11,100 nt of DNA from Nitrososphaerota archaeon (GTDB taxonomy: Archaea; Thermoproteota; Nitrososphaeria; Nitrososphaerales; Nitrososphaeraceae). A model generated the notes under the pieces. The model had not been told where the DNA came from. It saw only the letters and a program-made list of their open reading frames with translations, and ran no database searches. Both the position numbers and the translations under genes were made by a program. Position 1 is the stretch's first letter. Each line of letters begins with the position of its first letter. Location of the stretch: contig VBPR01000172.1 of the NCBI GenBank assembly GCA_005877345.1, positions 6,547-17,646 on the forward strand, in the 5' to 3' direction. Positions 1 to 5,572 of this stretch are shown piece by piece.

Positions 1-174
1 TCTGGCTATTTTTACTTTCGATGCTCGTTATACAATATTTCAGTTAAGATTACAGTTAATCTTCTATTTATTAATCTGTCATATATGTAAGATATTAAGA
101 TATTCGAAAGATTCTTTTCTTTGAGAAACAGTTTCCCTTTGGTATCATAAATAAATAATTTTTAGAGTCTAAAA

Positions 175-387
175 CTAATCTACAGCGAAAGATACTTTTA
201 AGCAAGTTCTATAGCTCGTTAATTTCCCTGAGGTTGCATCCACGGCGGCAGTCATATCTACGACCTCTATACCATGTATCACATGCAAGGTTTTTTTTGC
301 TTCATCTACGGCGAGCTGAGCTGCATCTTCCCATCCTTTGTCTGAGCTACCTATTATCTCAATTATTTTTGCAATATGCTCGCTCAT
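175..387 (-). CDS. Dodecin family flavin-binding protein
   Basis: A 70-aa protein matching the dodecin family in length and pattern. Dodecins are small beta-alpha-beta-beta proteins that assemble into hollow dodecamers storing or buffering flavins (riboflavin, FMN) in the cytoplasm. Visible hallmarks are the N-terminal strand (KIIEIIGSS), a helix beginning with the flavin-stacking tryptophan (W19 in KGWEDAAQ), a second strand around residues 40-50 (IEVVDMTAAVD), and the final strand SYRTCLKVSFAVD. The ATG at 385-387 lies about 27 nt from a TATA box at 411-419, which fits a leaderless transcript. A decayed second copy of the 3' end lies at 5499-5564. Function as flavin store is family knowledge; the assignment itself is confident. 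Confidence 0.93.
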   Translation of the reverse strand: MSEHIAKIIEIIGSSDKGWEDAAQLAVDEAKKTLHVIHGIEVVDMTAAVDATSGKLTSYRTCLKVSFAVD

Positions 388-408
388 AATAAAGTGTAAT
401 ACTTTATT
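388..408. promoter_or_regulatory. Perfect inverted repeat at the dodecin transcription start
   Basis: AATAAAGT-N5-ACTTTATT, a perfect 8-bp inverted repeat, sits between the dodecin TATA box and its ATG. It overlaps the predicted start of transcription, the usual place for a repressor site. The regulator is unknown. Confidence 0.45.
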
Positions 409-410
409 TC

Positions 411-419
411 TTATAAAAC
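411..419 (-). promoter_or_regulatory. TATA box of the dodecin gene
   Basis: On the minus strand this reads AGTTTTATAAG, a good archaeal TATA box. Its centre is about 27 nt before the ATG at 387, so transcription should start at or next to the start codon. Confidence 0.6.
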
Positions 420-444
420 TTTCATACGTTAACTTTCATACCTT
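417..444. repeat. Two tandem 14-bp repeats upstream of dodecin TATA box
   Basis: AACTTTCATACGTT is followed immediately by AACTTTCATACCTT (13 of 14 bases identical), and the first four bases repeat once more at 445-448. The block abuts and slightly overlaps the TATA box on its upstream side, where archaeal activators bind. This suggests a paired transcription-factor site. Confidence 0.5.
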
Positions 445-571
445 AACTGAAGTTTAATTCATAAAATGAGATATTAGACATTTTGAACTTAAAACTGACT
501 TTACTGTGTGCTGGAAATAAAATAAATAGAATCCGATTAGACAACTTTTAATTCAACAAGTAGTATTAGGA

Positions 572-745
572 ATGGAAAAACATCATTACTGGAATGCATT
601 TAACACAGCAGCAAGCAGATATCCTATATTTGGTAACAGGTTAGAGATAAATGCCGTGAACGAAAATCATAGCTGGATGAAACAAAAGCTGATTCTAGAA
701 ATCAACCTTTCTGCGGTGTTCTCGAGATATAGTTATTTGAAATAA
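572..745 (+). CDS. Possible small protein of unknown function (57 aa)
   Basis: An ATG-started open frame of 57 codons, beginning MEKHHYWNAFNTAASRYPIF and ending SRYSYLK. I do not recognise it. It is rich in aromatic residues and histidine near the N-terminus and has no cysteine pairs, signal peptide or membrane segment. The stop codon is followed at once by a run of seven T residues (746-752), a plausible archaeal terminator, which mildly supports a real transcript. The TATA-like sequence upstream (CTTTTAATT, about 545-553) is weak. It converges on the zinc-ribbon gene to its right. It could be a chance frame. Confidence 0.35.
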   Translation: MEKHHYWNAFNTAASRYPIFGNRLEINAVNENHSWMKQKLILEINLSAVFSRYSYLK

Positions 746-752
746 TTTTTTT
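746..752 (+). terminator. T7 run after the 57-aa ORF
   Basis: Seven T residues directly follow the TAA stop at 743-745. Archaeal RNA polymerase terminates on T-runs without needing a hairpin. Confidence 0.4.
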
Positions 753-771
753 CGCAAAATGGGATTAATAA

Positions 772-882
772 TCATTCCCAATTATCTAATAGCTTTAAAC
801 AATAATCACAAACAGGATATCCCGTTTCTTCTTGATACTCAGTTTTGCATCTCTTGCAGATTTTTGTTTTCGGTTTGGACAT
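772..882 (-). CDS. Mini zinc-ribbon protein (36 aa)
   Basis: A 36-codon minus-strand gene beginning MSKPKTKICKRCKTEYQEET. It has two CxxC knuckles, C9-x2-C12 and C25-x2-C28 (PVCDYC), separated by 12 residues. This is the size and spacing of a one-zinc rubredoxin-like or zinc-ribbon fold, and the basic N-terminus would suit contact with nucleic acid or a partner protein. A TATA-like box (CTTTTAAAG on the minus strand, 904-912) is centred about 26 nt before the ATG at 880-882, as expected for a leaderless archaeal gene. The partner and role are unknown. The Cys spacing and promoter together make a real gene likely despite its length. Confidence 0.65.
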   Translation of the reverse strand: MSKPKTKICKRCKTEYQEETGYPVCDYCLKLLDNWE

Positions 883-903
883 AGACTGTAAATGTTCAAC
901 TTA

Positions 904-912
904 CTTTAAAAG
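904..912 (-). promoter_or_regulatory. TATA box of the mini zinc-ribbon gene
   Basis: CTTTTAAAG on the minus strand, centred about 26 nt before the ATG at 882. It predicts a leaderless mRNA. Confidence 0.5.
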
Positions 913-939
913 AATTTGTAGAAATTCCTTAAACTAACG

Positions 940-1047
940 TTCAATTGAGCACGAAAGATAATTGAATGTGCATAAGGATAAGGTCAGTTAGGGACTAAAT
1001 TGAAATTCCTTAGATAGGTAAAAATTAAAAAGATTATTACCTTATGC
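940..1047. other. Spacer with several inverted repeats
   Basis: The spacer between the APH-like gene and the mini zinc-ribbon gene contains TTCAATT/AATTGAA (940-946 and 960-966), CATAAGG/CCTTATG (971-977 and 1041-1047) and AGGTAA/TTACCT, which compete for some of the same bases. A direct repeat GAAATTCCTTA also occurs near 921 and 1002. On the minus strand, T-runs at 1021-1034 would serve as terminator for the APH-like gene. No ORF is convincing here. Confidence 0.3.
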
Positions 1048-1086
1048 CCTAGCTTTCAGTAGGATACTTTAATTGGATATCAAAAA

Positions 1087-2100
1087 TTAAAACATTTTCA
1101 TATATTTTCGTGCAAGCTTGAAGTGTTCTTTAGCTTCCTTTGTATATTTTGACTTCTGATTTCTATTAACTAACTGTCCTGCTCTAAATAATGAGACTTT
1201 AGCCCTAACACACGCCTTGTAACACATCATAAAATAAATGATGTTTATTAAGCTGGTATCGTTACTTTTATTGATATAGTGTGAAATAAAATACGATTGC
1301 ATGCGTTCTCTTTTGTGGTAATGAATGTCCATTGCTAAATGGGCCACATCTTCTGCAATGTCACCGTATCTTAATGAATCATTAAATTCTATTCTGTCAT
1401 ACAGATAGAATTTTCCTTTCATAAAAAAAATATTTTTCAAATAAAGGTCACCATGAATATCACGAACCCTGAATCGTTTCCTACGTTCATCAAATAATTT
1501 ATAATTATTTTTGACAAACAAATTTAGTTTATCTTCAAATGAAGAATCTATTTTTGCAAATCTAGAAAGGGTTCTAAAATTTTCTCTGATTTTTGCTTTC
1601 ATAGCTTGAGGGCTACCATGTTTCGAAATAGTGATGTTTGTGTAAGCTAGATTATGAAACCTGACAAGTTTACCAATTAAACCATTTAAAATGCGATTAT
1701 TTATTTTGTTAAAAACTAAAAGGTTGTCCATCCTAAATTTCTGAGGAATCTCTCTCATTTTGACTGCAAATTCCAGAGATGTTCCCATCTTGTCTAAATT
1801 TACTAATTTATATGTATTATCAATTTTTGTAATCTTTACTACGCCAAGATACATTCGGCCACAAAGCTGTTTGTTTAACATAAATTCCTTTTGACAAAAC
1901 TTTTTTCTTAATCTAAGGTTTGAAAAATCCAGTACATGGCCAAATTTAACGGGCTTTTTTATCTTGTATGCAATTTTGCCAGTAAGAAGAATCCAGGAAA
2001 TATGAGTTTCAATAACGGTTATGCGATAGGTAGAGTGTGTATATGCATTTGCTTTTTTCAAGCCATTCAGGAGATCTGCTTGTCTTTGGCTCATCTCCAC
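1087..2100 (-). CDS. APH-fold kinase, COG2187-like
   Basis: A 337-aa protein of the aminoglycoside phosphotransferase-like kinase fold. The N-terminal part has the family's YKIKKPVKFG block (residues 45-54; K46, K48 or K49 may contact ATP) and LRLRKKFCQKEFMLNKQL. The catalytic loop is HGDLYLKN (H216-N223, catalytic D218), and the metal-binding aspartate is D235 in LYDRIEFNDSLRYGDIAEDVAHLAMD. This arrangement is typical of COG2187, often fused to a COG0645 P-loop kinase; here that partner is the divergent gene at 2254. The substrate is unknown, and 'aminoglycoside' in the name need not be literal. The first start is GTG (2098-2100), with an ATG two codons later (2092-2094). A TATA-like TCAATAAAAC at 2118-2127 fits either. 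Confidence 0.85.
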   Translation of the reverse strand: MEMSQRQADLLNGLKKANAYTHSTYRITVIETHISWILLTGKIAYKIKKPVKFGHVLDFSNLRLRKKFCQKEFMLNKQLCGRMYLGVVKITKIDNTYKLVNLDKMGTSLEFAVKMREIPQKFRMDNLLVFNKINNRILNGLIGKLVRFHNLAYTNITISKHGSPQAMKAKIRENFRTLSRFAKIDSSFEDKLNLFVKNNYKLFDERRKRFRVRDIHGDLYLKNIFFMKGKFYLYDRIEFNDSLRYGDIAEDVAHLAMDIHYHKRERMQSYFISHYINKSNDTSLINIIYFMMCYKACVRAKVSLFRAGQLVNRNQKSKYTKEAKEHFKLARKYMKMF

Positions 2101-2253
2101 TTAATATAAAGTCATTTGTTTTATTGATTTAGGACGATAGCTAGGGATTGAGATTAATAACCTATCCAAATTTGGGCATCGAATAATCAAGCAAGAGTCC
2201 AGTCTGCTGTTTGTTCTAACTTATGGCTAAAAAATATTTATATCATAAGCTTT
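2101..2253. promoter_or_regulatory. Divergent promoter region between the two kinase genes
   Basis: This 153-bp spacer must carry both promoters. For the minus gene, TCAATAAAAC (2118-2127) is about 25 nt from the start, while CTTTATATT (2102-2112) lies too close to be the working box for either start. For the plus gene, the AT-rich stretch AAAAAATATTTATAT (2229-2244) precedes the ATG at 2254. No clear operator is seen. Confidence 0.45.
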
Positions 2254-2817
2254 ATGGATTCTAACAGGAAGTTTGAGTCAAAATTCCTACATTATAAAAT
2301 TGTGGGATGGTTGTTGCCAATAGTGCTCATGATATGTGGGTTACCGGGGGTTGGTAAATCTACTGTTGCCAGACAGCTCGCACCGTTGATTAATGGAGTC
2401 GTTATATCTTCAGATGAATTAAGAAAGCATTTATTTCGCAAGCCAAAATATAGACGTCGTGATAAAAAGTTAGTTTATGATATACTATTACTTTTAGCTA
2501 AGTATCTCTATAAAGCAAATGTTAACTGTATTCTTGATGCTACATTTTCAAAAGAAAAGTTTCGACATGAAGTATGGAATAAGCTAGGACTTCCTACAAG
2601 GCAAGTCCGCATAATAGAATGCGTCTGTCCGGAAGATATTGTAGAGGCTCGACTGAATGCTAGAAAACTAGACTATTCGGATGCTGACTTCTCGGTTTAT
2701 AGAAAAATGAAGAGAATGTATGAGCCTGTCAAACAAGAACATATAAAAATTGACACGAGCAGTATATCGAAGGTAGAATTGAGAAGCCTAGTTTCTAACA
2801 TACTACAAAGAAGTTAA
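2254..2817 (+). CDS. P-loop kinase, COG0645-like (AAA_33)
   Basis: A 187-aa nucleoside/nucleotide-kinase-like P-loop protein. Walker A is GLPGVGKST (residues 29-37). A substrate-side SSDELRK motif follows (52-58), then CILDATF (92-98) as the Walker B-like strand. The lid region has LNARKLDYSDADFSVYRKMKRMYEP (about 134-158). These are the blocks of the COG0645 predicted kinases, which in many bacteria form the C-terminal half of 'bifunctional aminoglycoside phosphotransferase/ATP-binding protein'. Here it is a separate gene, divergent from the APH-like half. An internal ATG (residue 26, 2329) would begin right before the P-loop and is an alternative start, though the TATA position favours 2254. 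The phosphorylated substrate is unknown. Confidence 0.85.
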   Translation: MDSNRKFESKFLHYKIVGWLLPIVLMICGLPGVGKSTVARQLAPLINGVVISSDELRKHLFRKPKYRRRDKKLVYDILLLLAKYLYKANVNCILDATFSKEKFRHEVWNKLGLPTRQVRIIECVCPEDIVEARLNARKLDYSDADFSVYRKMKRMYEPVKQEHIKIDTSSISKVELRSLVSNILQRS

Positions 2818-2826
2818 TCATTAAAA

Positions 2827-2832
2827 TTTTTT
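2827..2832 (+). terminator. T6 run after the P-loop kinase gene
   Basis: Six T residues shortly after the TAA at 2815-2817 form a plausible archaeal terminator. Confidence 0.35.
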
Positions 2833-2912
2833 AGAAAGAAAATAAGTTAATGACTACAGAAGCTTTACTATAGACAGAGAGATCTTCTTTAACCCCCGCA
2901 TAGCATGGAATC

Positions 2913-3059
2913 ATGAAAGTAAAGCAATTGAATCCTTCTATAAATGAAGGGATATTACATAGCATTAGATCTGATGAGCCCATGCCTGGACCTATCATAA
3001 GGGGATCCACCCGTGTTTGTAGTTATCTTGGCACTTGTATTGCACTGCAACACACATAA
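2913..3059 (+). CDS. Possible 48-aa protein, unknown
   Basis: A 48-codon ATG frame beginning MKVKQLNPSINEGILHSIRS. It continues with a proline/glycine-rich patch (EPMPGPIIRG) and a hydrophobic C-terminus containing two cysteines (CSYLGTC). I do not recognise it. The codons read like protein, but no good TATA box lies about 27 nt upstream. It could be a relic of a longer gene or a chance frame. Confidence 0.25.
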   Translation: MKVKQLNPSINEGILHSIRSDEPMPGPIIRGSTRVCSYLGTCIALQHT

Positions 3060-3098
3060 CGACGAGCCATTAAATATCATATTGACAAAAAACAAATA

Positions 3099-3197
3099 AT
3101 GGCTAAGGCCGATGATAATTACAATCCTGCCAAAAAGATCTACAAACTGAGGAGACTACATACAAATGGGATGTTCAAAAGAGGATTGAACTATTAA
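3099..3197 (+). CDS. Possible 32-aa basic protein, unknown
   Basis: A 32-codon ATG frame beginning MAKADDNYNPAKKIYKLRRL. It is strongly basic overall, with KK, RR and KR pairs, and has no cysteines. TTAAATATC at 3070-3078 is centred about 25 nt before the ATG, the spacing seen for the convincing leaderless genes of this window, and this is the main reason for listing it. The basic character would suit binding to RNA or DNA, but that is a guess. Confidence 0.35.
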   Translation: MAKADDNYNPAKKIYKLRRLHTNGMFKRGLNY

Positions 3198-3259
3198 ATT
3201 GGACTTTATAAAATATGAAGAAATCTAATATCTATATTTGTGCCCTTATTGAAACTAAA

Positions 3260-3379
3260 ATGAATAAAATTATAGACAAAATAAACGAAATAGATTCTGC
3301 AATACAAGCCGATCCATTGCATAGTGAACTGAGAATTCTAGACTGGATATTATATCAAGTCTGCATTAATGAAAAATAG
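3260..3379 (+). CDS. Possible 39-aa helical protein, unknown
   Basis: A 39-codon frame beginning MNKIIDKINEIDSAIQADPL. It is amphipathic and almost certainly helical, with a break at ADPLHSE. The frame is open further upstream to an ATG at 3215. That start lies only a few bases after the TATA box CTTTATAAAA (3203-3212), so it would not be on that transcript. A second box, TCTATATTT (3230-3238), is about 25 nt before the ATG at 3260, so I chose 3260. I do not recognise a family. Confidence 0.4.
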   Translation: MNKIIDKINEIDSAIQADPLHSELRILDWILYQVCINEK

Positions 3380-3466
3380 AATTATTTCAGAGATAACTTA
3401 GGTAAGGCAAATTATTATATCGCTAACTCGAATCCTATTAAGTCTAATCGCCGATATTTTTGGGGG

Positions 3467-3502
3467 CCGGTCGGGACTATCGAGTGCCTTCAGTCCCGCC
3501 GG
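3467..3502. repeat. Hairpin element 1 of the hairpin family
   Basis: CCGGTCGGGACT pairs with AGTCCCGCCGG around a 13-nt loop: 11 pairs with one bulged T. It is the shortest and most GC-rich member. Compared with elements 2 and 4, the second pair is C-G instead of T-A, a compensated change. Confidence 0.7.
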
Positions 3503-3558
3503 TACTTACTAAAATTATTTTGTACTTTTTTGAGCATACCTAATTAGACTATTCACTG

Positions 3559-3606
3559 CTGGTGGGGCCGTCACTCATAATGCTCTTTGCCCGATGGTCC
3601 CACCAG
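3559..3606. repeat. Hairpin element 2 of the hairpin family
   Basis: CTGGTGGGGCC pairs with GGTCCCACCAG: 11 pairs including one G-T, over 48 bp. The outer eight pairs are the CTGGTGGG/CCCACCAG stem shared with element 4. Confidence 0.75.
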
Positions 3607-3673
3607 TAAATTTATTTAAATTTTAATGCCAATGAATGAATGGCGTAGAGGTTCTGAAATCACCATACGTTAG

Positions 3674-3723
3674 CTGGTGGGATTATTTTCGTCCGTTATC
3701 GCGTACGGCTCTAATCCCACTGG
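3674..3723. repeat. Hairpin element 3 of the hairpin family
   Basis: CTGGTGGGATTA pairs with TAATCCCACTGG: 12 pairs including two G-T, over 50 bp. The loop carries a second short stem, CCGT/ACGG. The left outer stem is the same as in elements 2 and 4, but the upper stem is different and still paired. Confidence 0.75.
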
Positions 3724-3825
3724 TGTACTATTCACGTTAGAAAATGAAAAAACTTAATTAGTATAATAACCTTTAACAAAAAATCTGGTGAATTGGGTGT
3801 TTAGGCTACTGGAAGTGTCAGACTA

Positions 3826-4122
3826 GTGTCTACTAATAGAATTGTTAGTATCGTAGATGATGATTTAGATACCACTATTCTTTTTCATGAGGCCTTAAAG
3901 AGTGTTAGAGGAATAACAGTAGTTACTTTTACGGATCCTATCAAGGCACTGGAACACTTTCACGTTAATGAACATGCTTATTTGGTGGTAATATCTGACT
4001 TTAAAATGCCTGGCTTGAATGGCATGGAATTTTTAAAAAAGATAAGGGATTCGAATCCCTTCGTAAGAACGATATTGATGACTGCATTTGAGTTTGAAAG
4101 TGGTGTATGTCCGGACTGTTGA
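3826..4122 (+). CDS. Truncated response-regulator receiver protein
   Basis: A 98-aa CheY-like receiver domain that stops early. The acidic pocket DDD is at residues 11-13, the phospho-acceptor is D58 (VVISDFKMPGLNGMEFL), and the switch threonine is T86 (ILMTAFE). A complete receiver runs to about 120 residues and includes a conserved lysine before the last helix. Here the frame ends in SGVCPDC just after strand 4, so helix 4, strand 5 with its Lys, and helix 5 are absent. None of the three forward frames downstream restores them. The protein may be a phosphate sink, a decoy or a decaying gene. No kinase gene is nearby. The start is GTG, the first start codon after an upstream stop, with GGAAG about 9 nt before it. 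Confidence 0.75.
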   Translation: MSTNRIVSIVDDDLDTTILFHEALKSVRGITVVTFTDPIKALEHFHVNEHAYLVVISDFKMPGLNGMEFLKKIRDSNPFVRTILMTAFEFESGVCPDC

Positions 4123-4190
4123 CACATAATTAAATAATGCATAATATCTGATTAAGGAATAAGCAAATTTCATATAGTAAAGCAATACAC

Positions 4191-4544
4191 ATGGTAGATG
4201 TGACTATTGTTGGGCAATGGACTCTTTATTATGATTGGGGTTGTGATGGAACATACGGGAAGGCAGGAATAACTTTCAACAACGATGGTACTTTCACTGT
4301 TACAGAGGATTCAGAAACCAACGTTGGGAAGTGGGCGCAAAACGATGGAATGATACTCTGGCAGTACGATACCATTAAAACAATTTACGGAGGAAATTTT
4401 GTTAAGAATGTAATGGTTGGTATGATGTCCGCTTTTGAAGGAGGAAATGATGATGACGGCTGCTGGTATGCAATCAAGAGGGTCGCTCCAGTTGAAAAGC
4501 GCAAATCAGAATTCGATTCAACCGGCAAAAAGGCAAAACAATAA
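4191..4544 (+). CDS. Small beta-rich, lipocalin-like protein of unknown function
   Basis: A 117-aa protein that reads as alternating short beta strands and turns. Examples are GQWTLYYDWGCDG (residues 8-20), the ITFNNDGTF hairpin (27-35), GKW (46-48), ILWQYD (55-60) and GCWYAIKRV (90-98). The GxW at the first strand and repeated DG turns resemble lipocalin/calycin-type small barrels that bind a hydrophobic ligand. There is no signal peptide. C18 and C91 could be paired or bind metal. The last 17 residues are lysine-rich and probably disordered. It lies just downstream of the truncated receiver and between hairpin elements 3 and 4. The fold is inferred from pattern only. Confidence 0.6.
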   Translation: MVDVTIVGQWTLYYDWGCDGTYGKAGITFNNDGTFTVTEDSETNVGKWAQNDGMILWQYDTIKTIYGGNFVKNVMVGMMSAFEGGNDDDGCWYAIKRVAPVEKRKSEFDSTGKKAKQ

Positions 4545-4629
4545 AAACCAGCAAATTTCTTGTTTTTCAAATGATAACAAAAGTAAATACTGTTACTATA
4601 ATAGAAGAAGTTTCAATAGATTATTAGAA

Positions 4630-4678
4630 CTGGTGGGCTTAAGGTAATGAATCGTAGATTGGTAAATCCGCCCACCAG
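4630..4678. repeat. Hairpin element 4 of the hairpin family
   Basis: CTGGTGGGC pairs perfectly with GCCCACCAG over 49 bp, and the loop contains a small AATC/GATT stem. It has the same outer stem and nearly the same length as elements 2 and 3, about 900 bp away on the other side of the receiver and lipocalin-like genes. Confidence 0.75.
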
Positions 4679-5101
4679 GATGTTTTGCCAACAACTGACG
4701 GAGTCATTAGGTAGGATGGCAACAGTGATGAGAATACCAGAGCCCATCAGTTGCATTAATTATTATATCTTCCAGACAATAAATAATAAACGAAAAAGGT
4801 AAAAATTTCCACATTTATTATGGATTTTGCAATTTATGTAAATATTACAACACTCGTGGGTGAATACTTTGATTACAGTGATAGACTTAGCTGCCTCTGT
4901 GCGCTCAGATGAATCTATGGTTGCATACGATTGGACCGAGACAGACGGCTAGTCATTTTGAATACAAGTCTTTAGACGCTGCTGTTTGCCCTTAAAATAT
5001 TGGCTTTCTTTATTATACACGTACTGCAAAAACTTTTCCTCTTGAAGTCTGTATGGCTCAATGAGTTACTGAAATGCATTACACATTGCATATCATTTTC
5101 T
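4679..5101. other. Gene-poor spacer with hairpins and possible relics
   Basis: Just after hairpin element 4, TTGCCA/TGGCAA (4685-4690 and 4717-4722) and CAACTGA/TCAGTTG (4692-4698 and 4747-4753) can form alternative stems, so structure may extend from 4630 to about 4753. Further right, a minus-strand frame without ATG (4949-5065) reads like protein (EPYRLQEEKFLQYVYNKES) and may be a relic. A plus-strand frame ending MVAYDWTETDG overlaps its end. Neither is strong enough to call a gene. Confidence 0.35.
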
Positions 5102-5386
5102 CTATTGAATTTTACCATGATCTAATGCCGTTACGGAAAACTTACGTCCACAATTATTACAATGAACGCAAGTAATGGCAAATAGTCCAACCCGCTCCTT
5201 ATAATTTAGCTGCTTGGTCTCGATGAATTGTTCACAAACTACAACTTCATCTCCAAACTCCTTATTTCTAACTCTGGGACCATTCTTTGTTAAATTCGTG
5301 CCTCCACATTCTATACAACATACCACCATGGAATTAAAATTCTGAATCAGTTGGGCATGACTAAGTTCTTTGCGATCACTTTCCAT
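5102..5386 (-). CDS. Zinc-ribbon protein of unknown function
   Basis: A 94-aa protein with cysteine knuckles far apart. VCCIECGG has C24-x2-C27 (plus C23), and CVHCNNCGRKF has C73, C76 and C79, with a lone C51 between. A zinc ribbon built from C24/C27 and C76/C79 is the simplest reading, as in archaeal proteins that bind nucleic acids or act as transcription accessories. The about 45-residue insert between the knuckles is charged and beta-like (GDEVVVCEQFIETKQL). The TATA-like box GTTATAATATT (5409-5418, minus) is about 26 nt before the ATG at 5384-5386, so the mRNA is probably leaderless. It stands alone with no operon partner. No specific family is recognised. Confidence 0.7.
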   Translation of the reverse strand: MESDRKELSHAQLIQNFNSMVVCCIECGGTNLTKNGPRVRNKEFGDEVVVCEQFIETKQLNYKERVGLFAITCVHCNNCGRKFSVTALDHGKIQ

Positions 5387-5408
5387 TTTATTATCTATAA
5401 TTCAATTA

Positions 5409-5418
5409 ATATTATAAC
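5409..5418 (-). promoter_or_regulatory. TATA box of the zinc-ribbon gene
   Basis: TTATAATATT on the minus strand, centred about 26 nt before the ATG at 5386. Confidence 0.5.
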
Positions 5419-5498
5419 CTTTTAGAACTAAACTCTAAATCCGTCACAAGTACATTTTAAGCTAGCATAGATTAAAGAACAAAATTGTAAGTCGAGAA

Positions 5499-5564
5499 CT
5501 AGTCTACTGCAAAAGATATTTTTAAGCAAGTTCGATATTTTGTTATTTTTCCTGAGATAGGGTC
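5499..5564 (-). pseudogene. Dodecin C-terminal remnant
   Basis: Read on the minus strand, this fragment encodes DP-ISGKITKYRTCLKISFAVD-stop. Read against the intact dodecin's C-terminus (TSGKLTSYRTCLKVSFAVD), it matches at 15 of 19 residues and ends at the equivalent TAG. The DNA is also clearly similar, sharing CTA-TCTAC-GC-AAAGATA-TTTTAAGCAAGTTC. An in-frame TGA (5565-5567) lies directly upstream, and no sequence resembling the dodecin N-terminus is found beyond it; a different small gene occupies 5573-5776. It is best explained as the leftover 3' end of a second dodecin gene after deletion or replacement of the rest. Confidence 0.85.
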
Positions 5565-5572
5565 TCAGATTT

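Larger units (their letters stand above)
2818..3825. other. One-kilobase spacer with small ORFs and hairpins
   Basis: No large gene is present. The left half contains three very short open frames, listed separately. The right half (3467-3723) carries three strong hairpins, also listed. A TATA-like GTATAATAAC at 3761-3770 probably drives the receiver gene at 3826, leaving a leader of about 35 nt. The rest (2833-2912, 3380-3466) shows nothing I can support. Confidence 0.5.

Noticed and set aside
3467..3723. CRISPR array or integron attC sites for the three hairpins in a row
   Set aside because: The repeats are not identical direct repeats with uniform spacers, no cas or integrase gene is present, and the stems lack the RYYYAAC/GTTRRRY ends of attC sites.
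4385..4570. 61-aa minus-strand frame opposite the lipocalin-like gene
   Set aside because: It is antisense to a better-supported gene, has phenylalanine/proline/serine-rich low-complexity content, and no promoter.
4435..4647. 70-aa plus-strand frame overlapping the lipocalin-like gene
   Set aside because: Out-of-frame overlap, glutamine/asparagine-rich and running into hairpin element 4; it looks like a shadow.
4949..5065. Minus-strand open frame that reads like protein (EPYRLQEEKFLQYVYNKES)
   Set aside because: No ATG or good promoter, only 38 codons, and another frame over the same bases is also open; kept only as a possible relic in the spacer description.
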